This document shows positions 1 through 5,667 of a DNA stretch of 5,667 nucleotides, piece by piece. The notes under the pieces are model-generated. The model worked only from the letters and a program-made list of their open reading frames with translations. It was not told the origin of the DNA and made no database searches. The translations under genes and the position numbers were made by a program. The number at the start of each line of letters is the position of its first letter. The first letter of the stretch is position 1. The stretch covers positions 1 to 5,667 of the forward strand of contig JAQBQC010000179.1 of assembly GCA_028287205.1 (NCBI GenBank), in the 5' to 3' direction. This DNA is from Gemmatimonadota bacterium (GTDB lineage: Bacteria > Gemmatimonadota > Gemmatimonadetes > Gemmatimonadales > Gemmatimonadaceae).

Positions 1-573
1 GAGCTCGCCACACGCCTCCTCTCGCCCCGAGCCGCCCGTGATCGCCACCGAGGCATGCCGATCGCTCGGCGGAGGATTCAGCGTCTCTGCAATCGCGCGC
101 AACTGCTCGACCTCGTCGCCCACGCCATCGAGCGTTCCGGCGAATGCGCGGCGCACGATGTCCAGGGCGAGCGTTGCGGCGCGCAGCCCGACTGCGGGAT
201 GCAGGTGCTCGAACACCAGCGTGTATTCGCCCGGCACATCGCCGCCACGCGTTTTGCCGTAGCCCACGTCGTGGCCGATCATCACCTGCAGCTCCAGGGC
301 AACGTGCTCGATGATGTGGGGCGCGTACGTGCCCTGCTCGAGCCGCGTGAGAAACCCTCCCCGCTCGCCGATGCTGCATCGATGCTCGACCAGTCCCGGC
401 ATCGCGCGGTGCAGACGGCCCTTGAATCCGCTGACATCCGCGGAGGAGATCTCGTCGTACGCGCCCACCGCGAGATCCATTCTGGTGACCGGACGCCGGG
501 ACCAGAAATTCGCGCCCTGCACGGTGCGCAGCGCGGTTGGGCGAATCTCCGACTCCGAGTCGGGGCGACTCAC
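1..573 (-). CDS. Second cyanophycin-synthetase-like protein, N-terminal part (cut by left window edge)
   Basis: The frame is open from a GTG at 573 to the window edge, giving 191 residues with no stop. Residues about 11-145 match the N-terminal domain of the neighbouring CphA. Shared blocks are QGANFWS (19-25; RGPNYWR in CphA), LVEHRCSIGERGGF (61-74; LVEHKCSLGHRGGF) and GTYAPHIIEHVALELQ (81-96; GTYLPHVLEHLALELQ). After about residue 165 it departs: CphA continues LGPSTQAIVDEA, whereas this protein has a Pro-rich linker and then SVAITGGSGREE (175-186). GTG 573 is chosen because an in-frame TAG lies about 24 bases upstream and it is the only start codon before the conserved block. A GGAG lies 11 bases upstream. 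The gap to the cphA stop is 16 bases, so the genes are almost surely cotranscribed. Tandem cphA/cphA' pairs are known in some proteobacteria, and cyanobacterial CphA2 is a variant that polymerises beta-Asp-Arg dipeptides. Which type this is cannot be decided without the ATP-grasp and Mur-ligase parts. Membership of the CphA N-domain family is well supported; the activity is not. Confidence 0.85.
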   Translation of the reverse strand, partial: MSRPDSESEIRPTALRTVQGANFWSRRPVTRMDLAVGAYDEISSADVSGFKGRLHRAMPGLVEHRCSIGERGGFLTRLEQGTYAPHIIEHVALELQVMIGHDVGYGKTRGGDVPGEYTLVFEHLHPAVGLRAATLALDIVRRAFAGTLDGVGDEVEQLRAIAETLNPPPSDRHASVAITGGSGREEACGEL

Positions 574-590
574 AGCGATGCGCGCTCCAT
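570..590 (-). other. Six-codon mini-ORF bridging cphA and the second synthetase gene
   Basis: The cphA stop TGA (592-590) overlaps an ATG (590-588) as TGATG. That ATG opens a frame reading MERASL and then TGA (572-570). This second stop overlaps the GTG start of the downstream gene (573-571) as GTGA. The chain could let ribosomes pass from cphA to the next start by termination-reinitiation. It could also be chance, or mark a one-base indel that hides a true ATG start for the downstream gene. The arrangement is directly visible; its function is inference. Confidence 0.35.
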
Positions 591-3247
591 CAGCCTAGCG
601 AGGCACCCAGACGCTTCACGACGTGCTCCACGTGGTCAGCGAGAATGATCGCGAGGTCGCCCTCGCCGATCAGCGAGGCGGCGCGATCGACCGCCTCCGC
701 CTCCTCGAACACGATCTCGATGTGATCCTCCTTCATCCCGCCGTCGCGCAATCCCTCGCGCAGGAGGCTCGCCGCCTCTCCCGCGGGGCGACCGCGACGA
801 TCCGCATCTTCGCGAACGATGACGTAGTCGAGCGCGGAGGTGAGCCGGCCGAGGTTGCGAATGTCCTCGTCGCGGCGATCGCCGGGCGACGCCACGACTC
901 CGATGCGCCGTGCGGCCGGAAGCCGCATGGCGAAATCGAGCAACCCCGAGACGGCCGCCGCGTTGTGCGCGTAATCGATCAGCGCGCTGCCATCGCCAAC
1001 GCGAATGAGATTCAATCGGCCGGGAGTGGTCACGGGCGAGGGGAAGAACGTGAGCAATCCGCTCCGAATCTCATCGTAGCGCACGCCCTGCACGTATGCG
1101 GCGAGAATCGCGGCGAGAATGTTCTGGCGCTGAAAGTGCGCCGCGCCGCCCATCATCAGCGGCACCTCGTGCTGTGCGGCTATCGGGATGCGCACGCGGC
1201 CGCGGCGAATCACGAAGGAGTTGTTCTCGATGCGCGCGCCTACGCCGTTGCGCTCGAGATGCTCTTCGAACTCCGGGTTCCTTCCGTCGGGCTGCAGGGA
1301 GAAGAGCACGATGTCTCCCGTCACGCGCTCCTGCATGCCGAGCACCAGGGGATCGTCCGCGTTGAGAATCGCCGCGCCGTCCCGCTTCACGACCGCGGGG
1401 ATCACACCCTTCACCTGCGCCAGCTGGTGAAGGGTGTGAATGCCACCGAGCCCAAGATGATCGGACGTCACGTTGAGCACGATGCCGACGTCGCATTCGT
1501 CGAAGCCGAGTCCCGCGCGGAGAATGCCGCCGCGCGCCGTCTCGAGCACGGCGACATCCACCGTTGGATTCGACAACACGATGTTCGCCGAGAACGGCCC
1601 TGTCATGTCACCGGTCATCACGCGGCGGTTGTCGATGTACACGCCGTCGGTGGTCGTGAAGCCCACTCGGCGGCCGGTGCGGCCAAAGAGGTGCGCGATG
1701 AGCCGCGTCGTCGTCGTCTTCCCGTTCGTTCCGGTTACCGCGATCACCGGGATGTCCGGCTTGGTGCCGGGCGGGTAGAGCATGTCGATGATCGCGGCAC
1801 CCACGTTGCGCGGCGCCCCTTCCGCGGGGTGCGTGTGCATGCGGAGCCCCGGCGCCGCATTCACCTCGATGATCACGCCGCCATTCTCGCGGAAGGGCAC
1901 TGCGATGTCGCCGGAGATGATGTCGATCCCCGCGATATCGAGCCCGATGATGTTCGCGGCGGTCTCGCAGGCCATGATGTTCTCGGGATGCATCTCGTCG
2001 GTGCGATCGATCGACGTGCCGCCGGTGCTGAGATTCGCGGTAGGACGAAGCACGACTCGCTCACCCGCGAGGGGGACGCTGTCGTAGGTGAAGCCTCGTT
2101 TGCCGAGATACCGTTCGGTCTCGTCGTCGATCAGCAGCTTCGTGAGAATGTTGCGGTGGCCCACTCCGCGACGCGGATCCGCGTTCGCCGTGTCGATGAG
2201 CGCGCGTATCGGATGTGTTCCATCGCCCATGACGTGCGCCGGCACTCGCTCCGCACACGCGACGAGCTTTCCATTGACCACGAGCGCCCTGTGATCGCGG
2301 CCGACCGCGAACTTCTCCACCACCGCGCGTCGCGAGACCGTCGAGGTGAGCGGCCACGCGGCTCGGAGCGCAGCCTCATCGTCCAGCCGCGGTGAGATGC
2401 CGCGCCCGTGATTCGCGTCGAGCGGCTTGAGGATGACGGGGAAGCCGATGTCGTGCGCGACCTCGAGCGCCTCGGTGAGCGAGCCCGCGACCTTCCCGCT
2501 CGGCACCGGCAGCCCGACGAGATCGAGCGCGCGCTTCGTGTCGTCCTTGTTCTGCGCGATCTCCACCGCGATGCCGCTGGTGAAGTCGGACATGGTCGCC
2601 TGGATGCGGCGAAGATTGCGCCCCATGCCGAGCCGCACGAGCGAGTGCGAGTTGAGTCGATGCACGGGAATGCCGCGACGCTGCGCCTCGTCCACGATCG
2701 CCTGTGTCGACGGACCGAGGCGCACGTCCTCACGAAGGTTGCACAGCTCTTCGGTGAGCGCCTCGACGTCGAACGGCTCGTCCGCGATGCACGCGCGGAT
2801 GAGCTGCACCGCCTCGTGCATCGCGCGCACCCCAACCTCCTCATCCTCGTACGCGGCGATCACCCACCATACGCCTTGATCGCCTGAAGGGACGACGCGC
2901 CCGAAGTGCACGTCGCTGCCCGCACGCCTCTGCAGCTCGAGGGCGAGGTGCTCGAGCACGTGCGGCAGATACGTGCCCTCGCGCAGACGCTCGAAGAACC
3001 CTCCGCGGTGTCCGAGCGAACATTTGTGCTCGACGAGTGACGGGAGCGCAGCCACGAGTCGATCCGCGAAGCCATGCAGCTCCGCGGTGGAGACGTGGTC
3101 GAGCGAGCCGAGGGCGAGATCGCACGCGACCACTGGGGATAGCCGCCAGTAGTTCGGACCGCGCAGCGCGCGTACGCGCGTAACGCGAAGCTCGCTCGCC
3201 TCGTGAAGCGTGGCCGAGCTCGATGCGGAAGTCGGAAGGGTCTGCAT
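590..3247 (-). CDS. cphA: Cyanophycin synthetase
   Basis: This cytosolic enzyme builds cyanophycin by ATP-dependent addition of Asp to the backbone and Arg to each side chain. From the chosen ATG it has 885 residues, near the family norm of about 870-900. An N-terminal domain (about 20-165) carries RGPNYW, CSLGHRGGF (76-84) and PHVLEHLALELQ. An ATP-grasp domain (about 215-480) has KPLDANHGRGI (274-284) and IIEVNAAPGLRMHTHP (459-474). A Mur-ligase-like domain follows (about 495-885), with P-loop VTGTNGKTTTT (504-514), LETARGGILRAG (568-579), LNVTSDHLG (591-599), PGRLNLI (742-748), DYAHN (758-762), SPGDRRDEDIR (787-797) and ILADHVEHV (868-876). All main motifs are intact, so it should be active. 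The start is uncertain: an ATG at 3322 would add 25 residues, but known CphA proteins begin close to the RGPNYW block, so ATG 3247 is preferred. Neither start has a clear ribosome binding site. It lies divergent to iadA-cphB and upstream of a second synthetase-like gene. Confidence 0.96.
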   Translation of the reverse strand: MQTLPTSASSSATLHEASELRVTRVRALRGPNYWRLSPVVACDLALGSLDHVSTAELHGFADRLVAALPSLVEHKCSLGHRGGFFERLREGTYLPHVLEHLALELQRRAGSDVHFGRVVPSGDQGVWWVIAAYEDEEVGVRAMHEAVQLIRACIADEPFDVEALTEELCNLREDVRLGPSTQAIVDEAQRRGIPVHRLNSHSLVRLGMGRNLRRIQATMSDFTSGIAVEIAQNKDDTKRALDLVGLPVPSGKVAGSLTEALEVAHDIGFPVILKPLDANHGRGISPRLDDEAALRAAWPLTSTVSRRAVVEKFAVGRDHRALVVNGKLVACAERVPAHVMGDGTHPIRALIDTANADPRRGVGHRNILTKLLIDDETERYLGKRGFTYDSVPLAGERVVLRPTANLSTGGTSIDRTDEMHPENIMACETAANIIGLDIAGIDIISGDIAVPFRENGGVIIEVNAAPGLRMHTHPAEGAPRNVGAAIIDMLYPPGTKPDIPVIAVTGTNGKTTTTRLIAHLFGRTGRRVGFTTTDGVYIDNRRVMTGDMTGPFSANIVLSNPTVDVAVLETARGGILRAGLGFDECDVGIVLNVTSDHLGLGGIHTLHQLAQVKGVIPAVVKRDGAAILNADDPLVLGMQERVTGDIVLFSLQPDGRNPEFEEHLERNGVGARIENNSFVIRRGRVRIPIAAQHEVPLMMGGAAHFQRQNILAAILAAYVQGVRYDEIRSGLLTFFPSPVTTPGRLNLIRVGDGSALIDYAHNAAAVSGLLDFAMRLPAARRIGVVASPGDRRDEDIRNLGRLTSALDYVIVREDADRRGRPAGEAASLLREGLRDGGMKEDHIEIVFEEAEAVDRAASLIGEGDLAIILADHVEHVVKRLGASLG
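1402..1439. repeat. Perfect 14-base inverted repeat inside cphA
   Basis: TCACACCCTTCACC (1402-1415) and GGTGAAGGGTGTGA (1426-1439) are exact reverse complements separated by 10 bases. The element lies wholly in cphA codons for the Mur-ligase stretch IHTLHQLAQVKGVI (about residues 603-616), just after the DHLG motif. In the cphA mRNA it could fold into a 14-bp stem. No T-tract follows on either strand, so it does not look like an intrinsic terminator. The protein sequence around it is typical of CphA, so the repeat may be a by-product of codon choice. Confidence 0.85.
3167..3180. repeat. 14-base CG-rich perfect palindrome near the cphA start
   Basis: CGCGCGTACGCGCG is its own reverse complement and lies within a 16-base run of alternating purine and pyrimidine (3166-3181). 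It falls in cphA codons for RVRALR, about residues 24-29. Such runs can adopt Z-DNA or a cruciform in principle. In GC-rich DNA with many CGC/GCG codons it may simply be chance. Confidence 0.5.
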
Positions 3248-3414
3248 GAAAGCGAGGGCTGCAGGGATGGTAAACCCGAAAAAAGGCAAAAGACATACCC
3301 CGTGCGGGGGCAGGGCTCCCATGCGGCGAAGTCGGCAGGTTGTAGGCTGTTTGCGATTGTCGAGGGCCCGGATCGTGCCGCAACCATTCCGCTCAAAAAG
3401 ATTACGGGGTATTC
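3248..3414. promoter_or_regulatory. Divergent intergenic region between cphA and iadA-cphB
   Basis: These 167 bases separate the starts of the leftward synthesis genes and the rightward breakdown genes, so promoters for both should lie here or just inside the coding ends. The region has A-rich patches absent elsewhere: AACCCGAAAAAAGG around 3273-3287 and CTCAAAAAGATTACG around 3392-3406. I could not place a convincing -35/-10 pair for either direction. If cphA starts at the upstream ATG (3322), the spacer shrinks to 92 bases. For iadA, a GGGG at 3406-3409 sits 5 bases before the ATG as a weak ribosome binding site. The regulatory role is inferred from gene layout. Confidence 0.55.
3298..3309. 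promoter_or_regulatory. Short GC palindrome followed by T-rich tract on the cphA side
   Basis: CCCCGTGCGGGG is a 5-base inverted repeat around TG, in the divergent spacer. Read on the minus strand it is followed by TATGTCTTTTGCCTTTTTT, giving a hairpin plus broken T-rich run upstream of the preferred cphA ATG. It could be an operator half-site pair, an attenuator in the cphA leader, or chance. The stem is short, with a very small loop, so confidence is low. Confidence 0.2.
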
Positions 3415-4581
3415 ATGTTCCTGCTGCTCGAGGGCGGCGAGCTCTACGATCCAATACCGCGTGGTGTGCGCTCGATTCTGATCGCGAACGATCGCATCGA
3501 GAAGATCGATGGTCCTGGTGCCCTCGAGAGGCGCACGCTCGACGCGCTGGCTGTCGAGTACGAGGTGATCGATGCGCGCGACTGCATCGTCGCGCCGGGA
3601 CTCATCGATCCGCACGAGCATCTGCTCGGCGGCAGCGGTGAGGGATCGCCAGCGCTGGCAACGCCGATGCTCTTCATCGACGAAATCGTTCGCGCGGGCG
3701 TGACTACCGTGGTCGGCACGCTCGGCGTCGACACGACGATGAAGACGATGGCCGGGCTGCTCGGGCGCGTGAAGGCGTTGGCCGAGGAGGGACTTTCCAC
3801 GCGCATGTGGTCGGGCGGATACAACGTTCCGCCCACTACGGTGCTCGGCTCCGTGCGCAACGACATGATCTTCATCGAGGAGGTCATTGGCGCAGGAGAG
3901 ATTGCGATCTCCGATGAGCGCGGGCTTGCGCCATCTGCGGGCGAGCTCGCGACGCTCGTGCGCGACACGCACGTGGGCGGGCTGCTGTCGGGAAAGGCGG
4001 GCGTCACGCACTTCCACGTTGGTGAGGAGACCACGCGGCTGGCTCCGCTGCGTGCACTGACGGACGAGCACCACGTGAAGGCGGAGTGGCTGTATCCGAC
4101 GCACGTGCAGCGGAACGAGAAGCTCGCGGATGAGGCGATCGCGCTCGCGCAACGCGGATCGCATGTCGACTTCGATGTGGTCGAGCGAGATCTGGCGAGG
4201 TGGGTGAGCTACTACGCGGATCATGGCGGTCCGATGGATCGGCTCACCGCATCGTCCGATGGAGACTCGAGCGCCCCCGCGATTCTGTGGTCGCAGCTCT
4301 GCGGCCTCGTGGTGAAGCACGGCGTGCCGCTCGAGCAGGCGCTCGCGCTCTCCACGACGAATCCGGCGCACGTGCTCGATCTGAAGAGCAAAGGCACGCT
4401 CGCCATGGGGAAGGATGCCGATGTACTCGTGCTGGAAAAGCAATCGCTCGGAATACGCGAAGTGATCTCGCGCGGGCGCCGCATGCTCGTGAATGGTGAG
4501 CCGATCGTGAAGGACAACTTCGTCGAGAAGAGCAGCCGCAAGTGGACGCTCGTCGGCGCCAAACATCCGGAGGGACTCTGA
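3415..4581 (+). CDS. iadA: Isoaspartyl (beta-aspartyl) dipeptidase
   Basis: This amidohydrolase-superfamily zinc enzyme hydrolyses beta-aspartyl dipeptides. Beside cyanophycinase its likely substrate is beta-Asp-Arg from cyanophycin. It has 388 residues; E. coli IadA has 390 (comparisons from memory of that enzyme). Visible motifs are APGLIDPHEHLLGGSGEG (60-77) with metal ligands H67 and H69 and substrate-binding E76; GGYNVPP (134-140) with Y136; FHVGE with H201; PTHVQRN (228-234) with H230 and R233; and SSDGDSS (280-286) with catalytic D282. The segment VIGAGEIAISDERG (157-170) has Glu162 where E. coli has the carboxylated metal-bridging lysine in VIGVKCAISDHR. I recall Glu in many other bacterial IadAs, so this is probably a natural ligand swap. 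About 20 extra residues follow the usual C-terminus. There is no signal peptide, so it is cytosolic. Its TGA overlaps the cphB ATG, indicating an operon. ATG 3415 matches the family N-terminus. Confidence 0.94.
   Translation: MFLLLEGGELYDPIPRGVRSILIANDRIEKIDGPGALERRTLDALAVEYEVIDARDCIVAPGLIDPHEHLLGGSGEGSPALATPMLFIDEIVRAGVTTVVGTLGVDTTMKTMAGLLGRVKALAEEGLSTRMWSGGYNVPPTTVLGSVRNDMIFIEEVIGAGEIAISDERGLAPSAGELATLVRDTHVGGLLSGKAGVTHFHVGEETTRLAPLRALTDEHHVKAEWLYPTHVQRNEKLADEAIALAQRGSHVDFDVVERDLARWVSYYADHGGPMDRLTASSDGDSSAPAILWSQLCGLVVKHGVPLEQALALSTTNPAHVLDLKSKGTLAMGKDADVLVLEKQSLGIREVISRGRRMLVNGEPIVKDNFVEKSSRKWTLVGAKHPEGL
4569..4574 (+). promoter_or_regulatory. Strong ribosome binding site for cphB inside the iadA end
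   Basis: GGAGGG lies 6 bases before the cphB ATG at 4581, an ideal Shine-Dalgarno spacing. It sits in the last codons of iadA. Together with the TGATG overlap it supports ATG 4581 as the start, over an in-frame ATG at 4542 buried in iadA, and points to coupled translation. It is the clearest ribosome binding site in the window. Confidence 0.8.
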
Positions 4582-5483
4582 TGCCTGCTGCGAAGCCAGG
4601 AAAGCGTTACAGCCGCTCGGGACGGGCGGCCGGGAGAGCGAGTGTGGGTCACGGAACCGTGATCACGATTGGCGGGCACGAGGACAAGGAGGGAGAGAAG
4701 CGCATTCTCCACGAGGTGGCTGGACGTGTCGGAAAGGGCCGGCTCGTCGTGTGCACCGTCGCCAGCAGCGTGCCCGATCAGCTGTGGGAAACCTACGAGC
4801 CGATTTTTCGCAGCATGGGCGTGCACCACGTGCGCCACCTCGACATTCGTGTGCGCGAGGACGCACTGGAGGAAAATCGCGTGCGCGTGCTCGACGACGC
4901 GACCGTCGTCTTCTTCACGGGTGGCGATCAGCTCAAGGTCACGAGTCAGATCGGAGACACTCCCGTCTACGACCGCATTCGCGAGATCTACGAAGAGGGT
5001 GGAACCATGGCCGGTACTTCCGCCGGCGCGAGCGTCATGAGCGAAACGATGATCGTCGCCGGCGAACAGGACGCGACGCATCGCATTGGCTCCGAGCTCC
5101 GCATGGCACCCGGGCTCGGCTTGATTCCGGGCGTTCTCATCGATCAACACTTCGCGGAGCGGGGCCGGATCGGCCGACTCCTCGGTGCCGTCACACAGAA
5201 TCCTCGCATCGTGGGTCTCGGCATCGACGAGGATACGGCGGGGATTTTCTCGCGGCAACGATTCACCGTGCTCGGCTCGGGCGCCGTGTACGTGCTCGAT
5301 GGACGGAAGGTGTCGTACTCGAACATGTCCAACGAGGATGAGACGCATACACTGTCGGCCTTCAATGTGACGCTCCATCTCCTGAGCGAGGGAGACTTGT
5401 TCGACCTCCGGAAGCGCGTGCCCAGCAATCGCCTGGCGCGCGCTCTGGATCAGGGGGAGCTGGGTCCCGGCCGAAAGGATTGA
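4581..5483 (+). CDS. cphB: Cyanophycinase (serine peptidase family S51)
   Basis: This exo-type serine peptidase cleaves cyanophycin to beta-Asp-Arg dipeptides, which IadA next door can split. It has 300 residues; Synechocystis CphB has about 271. Family features in order: ITIGGHEDKEGEK (28-40); FFTGGDQLK (111-119) with the conserved Gln117; the nucleophile motif GTSAGAS (145-151) with Ser147; LIDQHFAERGRIGRL (186-200) with His191 and conserved Arg residues that follow; and GLGIDEDTA (212-220) with the probable triad Glu217. All expected active-site residues are present. The first 24 residues form a basic, Ser/Gly/Ala-rich tail before the core, longer than in the cyanobacterial enzyme. There is no hydrophobic signal, so it is probably intracellular and serves reserve mobilisation, unlike secreted CphE-type enzymes. 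Its ATG overlaps the iadA stop, with a strong GGAGGG upstream. The stop lies 19 bases from the stop of a convergent gene. Confidence 0.95.
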   Translation: MPAAKPGKRYSRSGRAAGRASVGHGTVITIGGHEDKEGEKRILHEVAGRVGKGRLVVCTVASSVPDQLWETYEPIFRSMGVHHVRHLDIRVREDALEENRVRVLDDATVVFFTGGDQLKVTSQIGDTPVYDRIREIYEEGGTMAGTSAGASVMSETMIVAGEQDATHRIGSELRMAPGLGLIPGVLIDQHFAERGRIGRLLGAVTQNPRIVGLGIDEDTAGIFSRQRFTVLGSGAVYVLDGRKVSYSNMSNEDETHTLSAFNVTLHLLSEGDLFDLRKRVPSNRLARALDQGELGPGRKD

Positions 5484-5504
5484 GCGCTCTCGACTCGAGG
5501 CGCT
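5483..5504. terminator. Possible bidirectional hairpin between convergent stops
   Basis: AGCGCTCTC (5483-5491) pairs with GAGGCGCT (5497-5504), giving an 8-bp GC-rich stem with one bulged T and a 5-base loop. It fills the gap between the cphB stop and the stop of the convergent gene, where a shared terminator would be expected. Neither side has a proper T-tract, so intrinsic termination is doubtful. Confidence 0.3.
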
Positions 5505-5667
5505 AGGCTGCCTCGTTCCTTATGATCGAGATGCTGCCGTTGCGCTCGACGACCGCGTACTTGATCTGCTCGAGCCGCTCCACTCCCGAGTTGCGAGCGG
5601 CGGCCAGGACATCCGGCTCCTGCACATGCAGGTATTTCATGCGATCGCGAAGCCACTCACCGCGGCG
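5503..5667 (-). CDS. C-terminal end of a YetF/DUF421-type membrane protein (cut by right window edge)
   Basis: The last 54 codons of a leftward gene end at TAG (5505-5503) and are open to the window edge. The residues include EWLRDRMKYLHVQEPDVLAAARNSGVER in short succession, then LEQIKYAVVERNGSISII. This resembles the soluble C-terminal region of YetF/YcaP-like DUF421 proteins: a basic helix, an LxAARxxGxxxLEQ helix and a final beta hairpin of the form AVxExNGxISVI. Those proteins have N-terminal membrane helices, which would lie beyond the right edge. Their function is poorly known. The gene is convergent to cphB and has no evident link to cyanophycin. The reading frame is clear; the family call rests on the pattern of a short tail. 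Confidence 0.7.
   Translation of the reverse strand, partial: RRGEWLRDRMKYLHVQEPDVLAAARNSGVERLEQIKYAVVERNGSISIIRNEAA

Noticed and set aside
1..573. The left-edge gene as a broken or duplicated fragment of cphA
   Set aside because: The frame is open for 191 codons, the protein differs from CphA at many positions, and its own start and spacing are normal. It is a diverged paralogue cut only by the window edge.
55..648. A 197-codon open frame on the plus strand at the left edge
   Set aside because: The minus strand here encodes a clear CphA N-domain paralogue open to the edge, so the plus-strand frame is a shadow.
623..2395. A 590-codon open frame on the plus strand
   Set aside because: It lies fully antisense to cphA, whose family motifs are intact. 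Its product is rich in Arg, His, Asp and Ala with no recognisable domain, as expected for a shadow frame in GC-rich DNA.
3351..3385. A TTGCGA that could be a -35 element for iadA
   Set aside because: No acceptable -10 hexamer occurs 16-18 bases downstream, so no promoter was called at this place.
2860..4566. A 568-codon open frame on the minus strand
   Set aside because: It runs antisense to all of iadA and out of frame over the cphA start. The iadA motifs on the plus strand are convincing and this product is low-complexity.
4221..5378. A 385-codon open frame on the minus strand over iadA and cphB
   Set aside because: It is antisense to two genes with full active-site motifs and shows no family pattern of its own.
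5450..5656. A 68-codon open frame on the minus strand at the right edge
   Set aside because: It overlaps the cphB end and is in a different frame from the DUF421-like tail, which matches a known family pattern.

Overview
This GC-rich bacterial window is a compact cyanophycin locus. Cyanophycin is a polymer with an aspartate backbone and arginine side chains, used as a nitrogen and carbon reserve. Two synthesis-type genes point left: a complete cyanophycin synthetase (cphA) and, just downstream of it, the first 191 codons of a second cyanophycin-synthetase-like gene that runs off the left edge. Two breakdown genes point right: a beta-aspartyl (isoaspartyl) dipeptidase (iadA) and a cyanophycinase (cphB), joined by a TGATG stop/start overlap. 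The two halves diverge from a 167-base spacer (3248-3414) that must hold the signals for both. At the right edge is the C-terminal end of a convergent gene that looks like the YetF/DUF421 membrane-protein family.

The genes form a storage and recovery cycle. CphA ligates Asp and Arg into the polymer using ATP. CphB (a serine peptidase of family S51) cuts the polymer to beta-Asp-Arg dipeptides. IadA hydrolyses these to free Asp and Arg. The second synthetase-like protein could be an accessory or alternative synthetase, but its catalytic part lies outside the window.

Layout: 1-573 (-) synthetase-like N-terminus; 590-3247 (-) cphA; 3248-3414 divergent spacer; 3415-4581 (+) iadA; 4581-5483 (+) cphB; 5484-5502 short convergent spacer within a small hairpin; 5503-5667 (-) DUF421-type C-terminus. 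No gene-free stretch exceeds 300 bases. I see no RNA gene, mobile element or CRISPR array.

The organism cannot be fixed from this sequence. The GC-rich codon use and non-cyanobacterial gene order suggest a heterotrophic, possibly soil or sediment, bacterium such as a member of Gemmatimonadota, Acidobacteriota or Pseudomonadota; this is inference only. The points most worth a second look are the second synthetase, whose sequence leaves the CphA pattern near residue 165; the unusual stop/mini-ORF/start chain between the two synthetase genes; a glutamate in IadA where the E. coli enzyme has its metal-bridging carboxylated lysine; and a perfect 14-base inverted repeat inside cphA.
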